Shown: positions 18,654-30,962, counted from the first letter of the stretch. The stretch: DNA of 64,000 bases from Candidatus Methylomirabilota bacterium (GCA_035709005.1 DASTFB010000102.1:42418-106417), one strand, 5' to 3'. Made by a program: numbers and translations. Notes: generated by a model not told the origin, from the sequence alone.

Positions 18654-20165
18654 ATGGTGGCGAACCCCGACATCCACATCGCCCGGCGCTTCCACGACCT
18701 GACCACCCACACGCCGCATTCTGTCCGTACCAGCAGTCACACGCTGGACTGGGACATCAAGCCGTTCCCGTTCAAGGTCTACCCCGAGCTGCCGGCGCTG
18801 CCGTTGCCCCGCGAGGTGGCTCCCGTCGCGGTCGACACGCTGGCGGCGCTGGACTCGAGCGCAACCCGCCCGGCGTCGGCCATGACGCTCGAGCACCTGA
18901 GCACGCTGCTGTACCTGGCGGCAGGCGTGACGAAGAAGAAGACGTACCCGGGCGGCGGCGAGGTACTGTTCCGCGCCGCGGCCTCGACCGGCGCGTTGTA
19001 TCAGACGGAGGTCTACGTAGCGGCCGGTGCCGTCGAGGGCCTGGACCCCGGCCTCTATCACTTCTGCCCCGGGGACTTCACGCTCCGGCGGCTGCGCGCC
19101 GGCGACGTGCGAGCGCCGCTGGGCGAGGCCGCCGCCGACCCTGACGTGGCCAGGCGGGCGGCCACGATCGTGCTGACGGCGATCTACTGGCGCAACACCT
19201 GGAAGTACCAGGCCCGGGGCTGGCGCCATCTGTACTGGGATTCGGGAACGATGCTGGCCAACCTGACTGCGGCCGGCCAGGCGCTCGGTCTGACGCCCCG
19301 TGTGCTCACCGGGTTCGCCGATCCTCAGGTCAACCACCTGCTCGGCCTCGACGCCGACCGCGAGGCGGCGCTCGAGCTGGTCACCCTCGGTCCCGCCACG
19401 GTTCCCGCCGCCCCGCGGCCCGATCTGGACGACATCCGCCACGACGTCATGCCCCTGTCATCTCAAGAGGTCGACTACCCGATCCTGCGGGAAATGCAGC
19501 AGGCCTCCATGCTGCAGACGCCGGACGATGTCCGGTCGTGGCGCCGCAGCTCCCCGCCGGCGTCCCGCGCGCCGCGGGGACCGCTCACCGCGCTGCCTGC
19601 GGCCCTCCGGGCGGCGGGACGAGCCCTCGACGACACCATCCAGCGCCGCGCCTCGACCCGGCGTTTCGGTCACGCACCTCTGGAGCTGGCGCAACTGGCC
19701 ACGACGCTCTGGTGGGCCACCCGCCCGGTCCAGATCGACGTGCCGGCGGGCCTCGTGGACGTCTTCCTCGTCGTCAACGCCGTCGACAGTCTGGAGCCAG
19801 GGACGTGGCGGTACTGGCCGAACAGCCACGCCCTGGAGCGCCTGGCCGCGGGTGAGTTTCGCCGTCAGTCGGCGTTCCTCACGCTGGAGCAGGCGCTGGG
19901 AGGGGACGCGGCGGTCACGCTCTATTTCCTGGCCCCGCTGAACGCGCTGCTGGCGGCGTACGGCAACCGCGGTTACCGGCTGGCCAACCTGGAAGCCGGG
20001 CTGATCGGCGGCCGCGCCTACCTGGTCGCCTACGCATCGGGGTTCGGCGCCTCAGGCCTCACCTTCTATGACGGCGAGGTCGTCCGCTTCTTCTCGCCTC
20101 ACGCCGAGGGGCTCGATGCGATCTTCGTCACCGCGCTGGGCAAGGCCGGCCGCTCGTCGTGTTAG
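18654..20165 (+). CDS. SagB-type FMN dehydrogenase, two nitroreductase domains
   Basis: 503-aa SagB/ThcOx-family protein with an N-terminal nitroreductase-like half (about residues 60-250, with AGVTKKKTYP, RAAASTGALYQTEVYV) and a weaker C-terminal half (about 310-500, with RRASTRRFGHAPLELAQLATTLWW and NLEAGLIGGRAYLVA). Family members oxidise azolines to azoles in peptide natural products, but many lone copies act on unknown substrates. No YcaO cyclodehydratase or precursor peptide is visible nearby, so a lone oxidoreductase role is more likely. FMN binding is inferred from family. Confidence 0.85.
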   Translation: MVANPDIHIARRFHDLTTHTPHSVRTSSHTLDWDIKPFPFKVYPELPALPLPREVAPVAVDTLAALDSSATRPASAMTLEHLSTLLYLAAGVTKKKTYPGGGEVLFRAAASTGALYQTEVYVAAGAVEGLDPGLYHFCPGDFTLRRLRAGDVRAPLGEAAADPDVARRAATIVLTAIYWRNTWKYQARGWRHLYWDSGTMLANLTAAGQALGLTPRVLTGFADPQVNHLLGLDADREAALELVTLGPATVPAAPRPDLDDIRHDVMPLSSQEVDYPILREMQQASMLQTPDDVRSWRRSSPPASRAPRGPLTALPAALRAAGRALDDTIQRRASTRRFGHAPLELAQLATTLWWATRPVQIDVPAGLVDVFLVVNAVDSLEPGTWRYWPNSHALERLAAGEFRRQSAFLTLEQALGGDAAVTLYFLAPLNALLAAYGNRGYRLANLEAGLIGGRAYLVAYASGFGASGLTFYDGEVVRFFSPHAEGLDAIFVTALGKAGRSSC

Positions 20166-20175
20166 AGTCGGGAGC

Positions 20176-21318
20176 ATGAAGAAATACCAGCTGATGGCGC
20201 CCGGCCCCACGCCCGTCCCCAGTCAGGTGCTGCTGGCCATGGCGCAGCCGATGATCCACCATCGGACTCCGGAGTACGAGGCGCTGTTCGCCGAGGTGCG
20301 CGAGCAGCTCAAGTGGCTGTTCCAGACGTCGCAGGACGTCGTCCTCCTCACCTGCTCGGGCACAGGGGCGATGGAGGCGGCGGTGGTCAACACGCTGTCG
20401 CCCGGGGACACGGTCGCCATCATCCGGGCGGGCAAGTTCGCCGACCGTTGGGCCGAGATCGCCGGGATCTACGGGCTGCAGACGGTGACGCTGGAGGCGG
20501 CCTTCGGGGCGACGGTGGCGCCGGGGCGGCTGGGCGAAACGCTGCGCGCGCGGCCCGAGGTCAAGGCGGTGCTCGTTCAGCACAGCGAGACCTCGACCGG
20601 CGTGCTGCACGACGTCCGGGGCTACGCCGAGGTCACGCGGGGCACGGGCGCCCTGCTCGTCGTCGATGCGGTGTCCAGCCTGGGCATCGCCGATCTGCCC
20701 ATGGACGCCTGGGGCGTGGACGTGGTCGTGGCCGGCTCGCAGAAAGGGCTCATGCTGCCTCCGGGGCTGGCTTTCTGCGCGCTGAGCGAGCGGGCCTGGC
20801 GCCAGACGGCCCACTCGCGGCTGCCCAAGTACTACTTCGACCTGGTTGCCGAGCGCAAAGCGGGCGCCAAGAACGACGTGCGCTTCACTCCCGCCGTCGG
20901 CATCGTCGTCGGCCTGCGCGAGGCGCTGCGGCTGATGCACGCCGAAGGCCTGGGGAACGTGTTCCGGCGCCACGACCGGATGGCCCGGGCCACCCGGGCC
21001 GGTGTGGAGGCGCTCGGGCTGCAGCTCTTCGCCCGGGCCACGCCCAGCCCGGCCGTCACCGCGGTCACGGCGCCGGCCGGTATCGACGGCGAAACCATCG
21101 TGGCGACCTTCGCGAAGACGCACAACATCACGATCGCCGGCGGGCAGGGAGAGATGAAGGGCAAGCTCTTCCGCCTCGGCCACATGGGGTATGCCGTCGA
21201 GTTCGACGTCATCACGGCGCTGGCCGCGCTGGAGCAGGTGCTGGCCGACCTCGGACTGCCCGTCGACTTCGGCGCCAGCGTGCGCGCCGCCCAGAAGGTC
21301 TTCGCCGAGAAGGTCTAG
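20176..21318 (+). CDS. Class V aminotransferase (alanine/serine--glyoxylate type)
   Basis: PLP aminotransferase of 380 aa from ATG 20176, with MAPGPTPVPSQVL and MIHHRTPEYEALF at the N-terminus, TCSGTGAMEAAVVN for PLP phosphate binding, VDAVSSLG, and the Schiff-base lysine in AGSQKGLMLPPG. This resembles serine--pyruvate, alanine--glyoxylate and cyanobacterial-type phosphoserine-pathway enzymes; the substrate cannot be fixed from sequence. The 3' end overlaps the convergent SIMPL gene by about 107 bases. Confidence 0.9.
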   Translation: MKKYQLMAPGPTPVPSQVLLAMAQPMIHHRTPEYEALFAEVREQLKWLFQTSQDVVLLTCSGTGAMEAAVVNTLSPGDTVAIIRAGKFADRWAEIAGIYGLQTVTLEAAFGATVAPGRLGETLRARPEVKAVLVQHSETSTGVLHDVRGYAEVTRGTGALLVVDAVSSLGIADLPMDAWGVDVVVAGSQKGLMLPPGLAFCALSERAWRQTAHSRLPKYYFDLVAERKAGAKNDVRFTPAVGIVVGLREALRLMHAEGLGNVFRRHDRMARATRAGVEALGLQLFARATPSPAVTAVTAPAGIDGETIVATFAKTHNITIAGGQGEMKGKLFRLGHMGYAVEFDVITALAALEQVLADLGLPVDFGASVRAAQKVFAEKV

Positions 21319-22051
21319 GTCCCTGGCGGGCCAGGCGGTAGTGGGCGGTGACGCTCACGGTGATTTCCAGCTGTCCCGGTTCCACTGGTCCCGGCGCCAT
21401 CGCCGCGCTCACCGTCGCGCCAAACCGCTCCCCCAGCTCGGGCCGGGGTAACGGGCCACCGTCGGTCAGGCTGACGAGCTCGCCGAGACGGAGGCCCGCC
21501 GCCTCAGCGAGCTGACCGGCCTTGGTCTGGGCGTCGCGCACGGCGAGGGCGCGGGCCTCGGCTTCGGCCCTGGCGGGGTCGGAGACCCTGAAGCGGACGC
21601 CGCGGATCGTGGTGGCGCCGGCGGCCATGGCCGCCTCCACCAGACGCCCCACGGCGGTCAGCTCGCGGATGCGCACCTGCACCACGTTGACCACCCGGTA
21701 ACCGGCGATGCGGGCGCCCTCGTCTTCGCTCCGCCGCGGGGCCGTCACCGGATCCACCGAGTACGCCACCGTCGTGATGTCGCGCTCGCTCACGCCGAGG
21801 GTTTTCAGCCGCTCGAGCACCGCCTGCATCTGCCGCGCCGCCTGCGCCGTCGCGTCGGACAGGCTGGGCGCGCGTAGCTCGACGCCGAGATGTGCCAGCG
21901 CGGTGTCCGGCACGACGGCGACCTTGCCGGTGCCCCAGACGGTGATTCCCGCGCCCGGGCGCGCTCGCGGCTCGGACACGTCGACCGCCAGGCAGCCGCC
22001 GAACAGGCCGGCGGTGAGCATGAGGCTCCCCACGATCCACGCGCGTGACAT
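21212..22051 (-). CDS. SIMPL domain (DUF541) exported protein
   Basis: 279 aa from ATG 22051, preceded by GAGGAGGAG. The signal sequence GSLMLTAGLFGGCLAVD contains a plausible lipobox, so it is a predicted lipoprotein. The SIMPL domain is clear: ITVWGTGKVAVVPDTA, LGVSERDITTVAYSV, YRVVNVVQVRIREL and ARALAVRDAQTKAGQLAEAAGLRLGEL. After HYRLA the last ~50 residues are arginine/proline-rich and antisense to the aminotransferase, with no family counterpart. A stop may have been lost. Confidence 0.85.
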   Translation of the reverse strand: MSRAWIVGSLMLTAGLFGGCLAVDVSEPRARPGAGITVWGTGKVAVVPDTALAHLGVELRAPSLSDATAQAARQMQAVLERLKTLGVSERDITTVAYSVDPVTAPRRSEDEGARIAGYRVVNVVQVRIRELTAVGRLVEAAMAAGATTIRGVRFRVSDPARAEAEARALAVRDAQTKAGQLAEAAGLRLGELVSLTDGGPLPRPELGERFGATVSAAMAPGPVEPGQLEITVSVTAHYRLARQGPRPSRRRPSGRRARWRRSRRAVRGRPAPAPARPAP

Positions 22052-22126
22052 GCGCTCCTCCTCGGCGGCGGTGCTCCGGCGCGCCTTCAGGATACCCAGA
22101 AAAGGGGCTAGAATGGCGGGGTTGTC

Positions 22127-22753
22127 ATGAGCTTGCGATTGTTCGTCGTACGGCACGGGGCCACCGAATGGTCCAGCGCGCGTCGATTCGCCGGCAGCCG
22201 CGACATCCCGCTCAGCGAGGACGGCCGGCGGCAGTGCGAGGCGGTGGCTCGGGCCCTGGCCGAGAGTCGGCCAGCCGCGGTGTGGGCCAGCCCCCTGGAG
22301 CGGGCGCGGACCTCGGCCGAGATCCTGACCAGGCCCCACCGGCTGCCCGTGCGCCTGGACGGGGCGTTTCGTGAGATGGGCTTCGGGCAGTGGGAAGGGC
22401 TGACGCGCGAGGAGGTCGCCGCCCGCTTCCCCCGCGAGTGGGAGGCCTGGCGGACGAGCCCGACGGCGGTGACCGCACCGGATGGCGAGTCGGTCGCGGC
22501 GGTGGCCGCCCGCGTGGCCGCCGGCCTCGAGGCCTTGCGGAGCCAGCACGATGGCCAGACGGTCATTCTGGTATCGCACGCGATGGTCATTCGCCTGCTG
22601 GTCCTGGACGCGCTGGGTCTCGACCTCGACCGACTGTGGACGGTCGAGGCCACACCGGGCGGCATCTCCGAGCTGGAGTACCGCAAGGACTGGGTCACCC
22701 TGCATCGGATGAACACGCTGGCGCACCTGGAGGAGGCGGAGGTGGCGCCGTGA
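22127..22753 (+). CDS. Histidine phosphatase family protein (phosphoglycerate mutase-like)
   Basis: 208-aa protein with the catalytic RHG motif (FVVRHGATEW), LSEDGRRQC, WASPLERARTSAEI, the acidic FREMGFGQWEGL and the second histidine in VSHAMVIRLLVLDALG. This is the set of CobC/GpmB-like phosphatases; the substrate is not evident. Its stop overlaps hisZ as GTGA. Confidence 0.88.
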   Translation: MSLRLFVVRHGATEWSSARRFAGSRDIPLSEDGRRQCEAVARALAESRPAAVWASPLERARTSAEILTRPHRLPVRLDGAFREMGFGQWEGLTREEVAARFPREWEAWRTSPTAVTAPDGESVAAVAARVAAGLEALRSQHDGQTVILVSHAMVIRLLVLDALGLDLDRLWTVEATPGGISELEYRKDWVTLHRMNTLAHLEEAEVAP

Positions 22754-24063
22754 AGCCGCTGCCCACCCAGCTCCCCAAGGGCACGCGCATCTACCTGCCC
22801 GACGAAGCGGCCCGCAAGCGCCACGTCGAGACGCGGTTGTTCGAGGTCTTCGGGCGCTGGGGCTATCGCGAGATCGTCACCCCCACCTTCGAGTTCTTCG
22901 ACGCCATCGCCAGCGGCACCGACCAGGCGCTCCAGGAGAACATGTTCAAGTTCGTCGACCGCGAGACGGGACGGATGCTCGCGCTGCGGGCGGACATCAC
23001 GCCCCAGGTGGCCCGCATCGTCGCCACCCGGCTGCGCGACGAGGGCAAGCCGATCCGCCTCTGCTACGTCACCAACGTCTTCCGCTACGACGAGCCCCAG
23101 CTGGCGCACTACCGGGAGTTCTCTCAGGCCGGCGTGGAGCTGATCGGCCTGGACAAGCCCGAGGCCGAGGCCGAGCTGATCGCCATGACGGTCGAGGGGC
23201 TCCGCGCGCTGGGGCTCAGCCGCTTCCAGATCGACGTGGGCCATCCCGACTTCTTTCGCGGCCTGACGGAGGAGCTGACGGTCGACGGCAGCCGTCTGCG
23301 CGAGGTGCGAACGGCCCTCGCCCGGAAGGACGTGTCGTCGTTGGAACGCCTCGTCGGCGCCCTGGCCCCGCCCCCCCACGTCGGCGAAGCCCTGCTGGCG
23401 CTGCCGGCTCTGTTCGGTCGGGCCGAGGTCCTGGAGCGGGCGGCGCGCTTCGCCCGCAACGCCCGCTCCGAGCGCGCGCTGGCCAACCTGGGCGAGGTCC
23501 ATCGGCTGCTGACGATCTACGGGCTGGCCGACGCCGTCCTGCTCGACCTGGGCGAGGTTCGCGGCTTCGATTACTATTCGGGGACGTACTTCGAAGCCTA
23601 CGTGGCCGACTTCGGGGCCGCCGTGGCCGCGGGCGGGCGGTACGACCAGATGCTGGAACGCTTCGGCTACGCCTGCCCGGCGGTGGGGTTCGCCTTCGAC
23701 GTGGCCCGGGCGCTGAGCGTCATGGAGGCCCAGGGGGTGACCGTGGAGCTGACCGGCCCCGACTTCTTCATCGTCGATTCCACCCGGGAGAAGACCGCGG
23801 CGCTGTCGCTGGCACGCCGGCTGCGGGATTGCGGGGCCTCGGTGGCTCGGGACATCGTCACCCGTGGGCTCGAGGACTCCCTGGCGTACGCCCGGAGCCA
23901 GCGCGTGGCCCGCGTGTTGATCGTGGGCAGCCCCGACACGGAGACGGGAGAGATGCTGGTGCTCGACCTCAAGACCGGCGTCCGGGAGCGGCTCGCCATC
24001 CGGGCGGCGCTGCAAGATCCGGAGGCGCTCCTGGCCGGCGTACGGGGGGCGCGGCATGCCTAA
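22750..24063 (+). CDS. hisZ: ATP phosphoribosyltransferase regulatory subunit HisZ
   Basis: HisRS-like protein without tRNA charging that activates short-form HisG in the first histidine step. 437 aa from GTG 22750. Motif 2 and neighbouring regions are clear: MFKFVDRETGRMLALRADITPQVARI, CYVTNVFRYDEPQ, REFSQAGVELIG, GFDYYSGTYFEAY and AAGGRYDQML. It has an extra C-terminal domain and adjoins purA, an arrangement known for hisZ in several proteobacteria. hisG is not in the window. A histidyl-tRNA synthetase is less likely because of the purA linkage. Confidence 0.87.
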   Translation: MKPLPTQLPKGTRIYLPDEAARKRHVETRLFEVFGRWGYREIVTPTFEFFDAIASGTDQALQENMFKFVDRETGRMLALRADITPQVARIVATRLRDEGKPIRLCYVTNVFRYDEPQLAHYREFSQAGVELIGLDKPEAEAELIAMTVEGLRALGLSRFQIDVGHPDFFRGLTEELTVDGSRLREVRTALARKDVSSLERLVGALAPPPHVGEALLALPALFGRAEVLERAARFARNARSERALANLGEVHRLLTIYGLADAVLLDLGEVRGFDYYSGTYFEAYVADFGAAVAAGGRYDQMLERFGYACPAVGFAFDVARALSVMEAQGVTVELTGPDFFIVDSTREKTAALSLARRLRDCGASVARDIVTRGLEDSLAYARSQRVARVLIVGSPDTETGEMLVLDLKTGVRERLAIRAALQDPEALLAGVRGARHA

Positions 24064-25381
24064 CATCGTCGTGGCCGGCACGCAATGGGGGGACGAGGGC
24101 AAGGGTAAGGTCGTGGACGTGCTGGCTCCCCACGTGGATGTCGTGGTCCGGTATCAGGGCGGCAACAACGCCGGCCACACCGTCGTGGTCGGGCGCGAGA
24201 AGTACGTCCTGCACTCGATTCCCTCCGGCATCCTGCACCCCGGCTGCCGGTGCGTCATCGGGTGCGGGGTCGTGGTCGATCCCGGCTCGCTCATCGAGGA
24301 GATGGAATCGCTGGTGCAGCGCGGCGTCGGGCTCGACGGCACGCTGTTCATCTCCAAGAACGCCCACCTCATCCTGCCGTACCATCCCGCCCTGGACCTG
24401 GCCTCCGAGGCCAAGCTGGGCCCGCGGCGGATCGGCACCACCGGCCGCGGCGTCGGGCCGGCCTACGTCGACAAGGCGGCCCGCGTCGGCATTCGCATGG
24501 GTGACTTGCTGGACGAGCGGCTGTTCCGGGCCAAGCTCGAATACAACGTCGCCCAGAAGAACCGCCTCCTGCGCGAGCTCTACGACGCGGAGACCTTCAC
24601 GGTGGAGGCCATCTACCACCAGTATCGGCGCTACGCGGGCTGGCTCGCCCCCTACGTCACCGATACGGCCCTGCTGCTGTCGAACTGGATCGAGCGCGGC
24701 TACCAGGTGCTGTTCGAGGGCGCCCAGGGCACGATGCTCGACATCGACCACGGCACCTATCCCTACATCACGTCGTCCTCCACCACGGTGGGCGGGGCGA
24801 CGACGGGTACGGGGGTGCCCCCCACCCGGATCCACGGGGCGCTCGGCGTGGCCAAGGCCTACACCACGCGGGTGGGCGGCGGACCGCTGCCCACGGAGAT
24901 GAGCGGCCGCATCGCCGAGGAGATCCGCGCCCGCGGCAACGAGTACGGCGCCACCACGGGGCGGCCGCGACGATGCGGGTGGTTCGATGCCGTGGTCCTG
25001 CGCTACGCGGTGCGCGTCAACGGCTTCGACACGGTGGCCCTCACCAAGCTCGACGTGCTCGATCAGTGCGAGACGGTGAAGATCTGCACGGGCTATCGGT
25101 ATCGGGGGGACGTCCTCACCGATTTTCCGCAGGAAGAGGCGGTCCTGGCCGAGGTGGAGCCGGTCTACGAGGAGGTCTCGGGCTGGCTGACTCCGACGGG
25201 CCACGCGAAGCTCGAAGGTGATCTGCCGGCCAAGGCCCGCCGGTACCTCGAGCAGCTTCAGGAGCTGATCGGCGTGCCGTTCTGCATGATCTCCACGGGG
25301 CCCCAGCGGGACGACACCATCCTCTGCGAGGATTCGCCGCTGCACCGCTGGTTCCCCTCCGTTCGTACCAGCCTCCTCTGA
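24056..25381 (+). CDS. purA: Adenylosuccinate synthetase
   Basis: Joins IMP and aspartate with GTP, the first committed step to AMP. 441 aa, full length. The N-terminal signature VVAGTQWGDEGKGKVVD, GGNNAGHTVV, the catalytic-lysine IGTTGRGVGPAYVDKAAR, FEGAQGTMLDIDHGTYPYITSS and the C-terminal GRPRRCGWFD are all present. The start overlaps hisZ by eight bases. The downstream gap holds a short palindrome (GGAAAA-AC-TTTTCC, 25401-25414). Confidence 0.97.
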   Translation: MPNIVVAGTQWGDEGKGKVVDVLAPHVDVVVRYQGGNNAGHTVVVGREKYVLHSIPSGILHPGCRCVIGCGVVVDPGSLIEEMESLVQRGVGLDGTLFISKNAHLILPYHPALDLASEAKLGPRRIGTTGRGVGPAYVDKAARVGIRMGDLLDERLFRAKLEYNVAQKNRLLRELYDAETFTVEAIYHQYRRYAGWLAPYVTDTALLLSNWIERGYQVLFEGAQGTMLDIDHGTYPYITSSSTTVGGATTGTGVPPTRIHGALGVAKAYTTRVGGGPLPTEMSGRIAEEIRARGNEYGATTGRPRRCGWFDAVVLRYAVRVNGFDTVALTKLDVLDQCETVKICTGYRYRGDVLTDFPQEEAVLAEVEPVYEEVSGWLTPTGHAKLEGDLPAKARRYLEQLQELIGVPFCMISTGPQRDDTILCEDSPLHRWFPSVRTSLL

Positions 25382-25474
25382 AGGCTGGCCGCGGCCGGTG
25401 GGAAAAACTTTTCCTACGACGCGGAGAGTCGATGGCGACGGGGTCCGGCCCCGCGTATGCTCTTTGGAGCCCTC

Positions 25475-29062
<3,588 letters not shown>

Positions 29063-29122
29063 CCCGCCACCCCGAGACGATGGCCCGTTCTTCGCATGCG
29101 CTCCCGCTCAGGGAGGACAGCC

Positions 29123-29371
29123 ATGCCTCAGTGTGAAGTGTGCGGCAACGTGTACGACAAAGCGTTCGAAGTGATCTCGGGTGGCAACCATCACGTCTTC
29201 GACAGCTTCGAGTGCGCGGTCCATCGGCTGGCTCCGGTGTGCGAGCACTGCCAGTGTCGGGTGATCGGCCACGGGATCGAGTCGGAAGGACATTTTTACT
29301 GCTGCGCCCATTGCGCCCGCAGCGCCGGTGTCCACGGGGTGAGCGATCGCGCCGGGGAGCGTGCCGCCTGA
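29123..29371 (+). CDS. Small cysteine/histidine-rich zinc-binding protein
   Basis: 82 aa, ATG 29123 after GGGAGG. Four Cys-rich knuckles can be seen: CEVCGN, FECAVH, CEHCQCRVIGH and YCCAHC, a treble-clef or metallothionein-like pattern seen in short proteobacterial proteins annotated as prokaryotic metallothionein. It probably binds zinc in the cytoplasm; any regulatory role is unknown. The stop overlaps the proposed start of the next gene. Confidence 0.75.
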   Translation: MPQCEVCGNVYDKAFEVISGGNHHVFDSFECAVHRLAPVCEHCQCRVIGHGIESEGHFYCCAHCARSAGVHGVSDRAGERAA

Positions 29372-29685
29372 GCCGCCCAAGGGAGCCGGGGCTGGGCCGT
29401 CGGGTAGCCGCGACGCTGATCGGTCTGGTGCTGGCGGCACACGCGGGCTGCGCATCGAAGGAACCCGGCCGCGTGCGTGTCGTCACCGACGCCAGCCTGG
29501 TTCAGAGTTGTCAGGTGATCGGCACCGTCGCCGACAACGAGCTGGAGGACCTCCAGCGAAAGGCGGCGCGGGTCGGCGGCAACGTCGCGCTTCTGACACC
29601 GGAGCGGAAGTCCAAAGGCGGGTACTTCGGCCTCCAGGACTACATGACGGCCGACGTGTACCGGTGCGAGCAGGCTCGTCGGTGA
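29368..29685 (+). CDS. DUF4156-like lipoprotein, probable CTG start
   Basis: 105 aa from CTG 29368, which overlaps the previous stop as CTGA and lies eight bases after GGGGAG. A lipoprotein signal (VAATLIGLVLAAHAGC) ends at a lipobox cysteine. The mature part VQSCQVIGTVADNELEDLQRKAARVGGNVALL resembles DUF4156 proteins. No ATG, GTG or TTG is in frame between the previous gene's middle and the signal peptide, so the start is unusual. The annotation of the mature domain is moderately sure. Confidence 0.65.
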   Translation: MSRPREPGLGRRVAATLIGLVLAAHAGCASKEPGRVRVVTDASLVQSCQVIGTVADNELEDLQRKAARVGGNVALLTPERKSKGGYFGLQDYMTADVYRCEQARR

Positions 29686-29708
29686 CGTCCCGCTCAGGGC
29701 ACAAAGCC

Positions 29709-29738
29709 CTGGCAACGTCCCCGAGCGCCCGGTAAACT
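29709..29738 (+). promoter_or_regulatory. Probable sigma-70 promoter of tRNA-Lys
   Basis: CTGGCA (29709-29714) and TAAACT (29733-29738) are separated by 18 bases, with the tRNA starting seven bases later. Each hexamer matches four of six consensus bases. Confidence 0.4.
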
Positions 29739-29744
29739 CGCCCC

Positions 29745-29820
29745 GAGCCGTTAGCTCAGTTGGTAGAGCACCTGACTTTTAATCAGGGGGTCCAGGGTTC
29801 GAATCCCTGACGGCTCACCA
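29745..29820 (+). tRNA. tRNA-Lys (anticodon TTT)
   Basis: 76-base cloverleaf: acceptor GAGCCGT/ACGGCTC, D stem GCTC/GAGC, anticodon stem CCTGA/TCAGG with loop CTTTTAA, T arm CAGGG-TTCGAAT-CCCTG, and an encoded CCA end. The 3' half is the attachment site of a small genomic island that follows. Confidence 0.97.
29775..29814 (+). repeat. Island attachment site, tRNA-Lys side (attL)
   Basis: The 40 bases from the anticodon loop into the acceptor stem are repeated at 34228-34267 with one mismatch (GAATCC here, GGATCC there). This is the usual footprint of tyrosine-integrase elements that use a tRNA 3' end. Confidence 0.85.
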
Positions 29821-29830
29821 ACAACTTCAG

Positions 29831-30142
29831 TTACTTCACCGACACCCCACTGACCGCGACGGGCTCTTGCGCTGAAACTTTGGTGGGCTCGGACTCTGGA
29901 GAGGAGAGAACGCCGTCCAGCACGGCGACGGCCGCGCGGAGGTGATCGGGGGCGAGGTGGCTGTAGCGCATCGCCATGGTGATCGTCTGGTGGCCGAGCG
30001 CCTCCTGCACCTCCTTCAGCGTCCGCCCCCGCTGCACGAGCCACGAGGCGAAGGTGTGACGGGCACTTCACGACGCCGGCCGCTCTTGGTGAGCTCCAGC
30101 CGGACCACGCCTCGCGACCGGTCGATCCGGTCCCAGGTGGGC
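29831..30142 (-). pseudogene. Tyrosine recombinase (integrase) remnant
   Basis: Minus-strand decoding gives WDRIDRSRGVVRLELTKSG and RRREVP, a typical catalytic-domain entry, then after a frame change RHTFASWLVQRGRTLKEVQ, EALGHQTITMAMRYSHLAPDHL with the catalytic R, H and Y pattern, ending at the stop 29831. The stretch between REVP and RHTFASW is deleted, and the N-terminal arm and core-binding domains are missing. It faces the tRNA-Lys gene, the normal orientation for an island integrase. It is certainly inactive; the element can no longer excise by itself. Confidence 0.85.
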
Positions 30143-30148
30143 CGAGAA

Positions 30149-30962
30149 GGGGAAGGCGCACTCGCGTCGGCTGCCCGGCGCGCTGCGATCCCTCACGGAG
30201 CCCGTCAAGGCCGCGAGCGATCAACTCCTCAATCAGGACTTCGGCCGGCGATTCGAGGAGGAGTGTGAGAAGCTTCGTGCGCCCAGGATTCGTCTCGAAT
30301 TTCCCGGCCGGCAGGGTCAGGTCGCCAGGCGGAAAGCTGTCGCTCCCGGCCACCGCCGGCCGAGCGAGACGCTCTCTCGGAAGGGGAGCAGAAAGTCATC
30401 GCCCTGTTCTTGCCGAGGTGAGGTTGAAGCAACCTCCGCCCCCGTGGTCTTCGACGATCCGATCACGAGCCTCGACTGCCGGTGGATGAGCGAGGTGGTG
30501 GGCCGGATCGTGGGGCTCTCCGAAGAGCGGCAGGTCATCGTCTTTACGTACACATCTGGTTTACGACCGAACTCCTCTCACACTTCGAAAAGCGCCCGGC
30601 GGAGTGCGCGTTCTATCACGTCCAGAGCGACGGCGAACGCGTCGGCATCGTGAGCAAGGGTACGCATCCGCGGTCGACACGGTTGCTGCCCTGCGGGGCA
30701 AGATCAATGACCTGATCCAGCACGCGCGGAAGGCGACGGGAGAAGCGCAGCAGGCGCTCATCGCGAACATGAGGATGACCGAGCTCCCGGAGATCAGATG
30801 TGATCGGGCCAAGGCCACCGTGGAGAAGATCATGCCCGTCCACGATCGGTGCTGCCGCTACATCGCCTCCCATTCGCAGCCCCGTGAGACCCTCAACGTT
30901 AGGCCCTCGAGGGGGACTGGAAAGCTGTCCAGGAGGCGCGAGAGGCCTACCTGAAGAAGTGA
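30149..30962 (+). pseudogene. AAA ATPase (AAA_13/SMC-like) C-terminal remnant, multiply frameshifted
   Basis: Joining three frames gives a coherent protein end: FEEECEKLRAPRIRLEFPGR, LSEGEQKVIAL (ABC-type signature), VVFDDPITSLD (Walker B plus D-loop), RQVIVFT, ELLSHFEKRPAECAFYHVQ, KINDLIQHARKATGEAQQAL, RMTELPEIRCDRA, RYIASHSQP and WKAVQEAREAYLKK before TGA 30960-30962. At least five frameshifts and an internal deletion are needed, and the Walker A half is gone. Such ATPases are often found in mobile elements and defence loci, so this is likely former island cargo. Confidence 0.75.

Noticed and set aside
18654..20165. Azole-forming peptide biosynthesis cluster
   Set aside because: Only the SagB-like gene is present; no YcaO, E1-like or precursor peptide gene was found in the window.
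29751..30353. 200-codon minus frame whose N-terminal part might be a separate gene
   Set aside because: Its C-terminal end is the antisense of tRNA-Lys (a familiar translation artefact), its middle is an out-of-frame integrase remnant and its start is antisense to the ATPase remnant.
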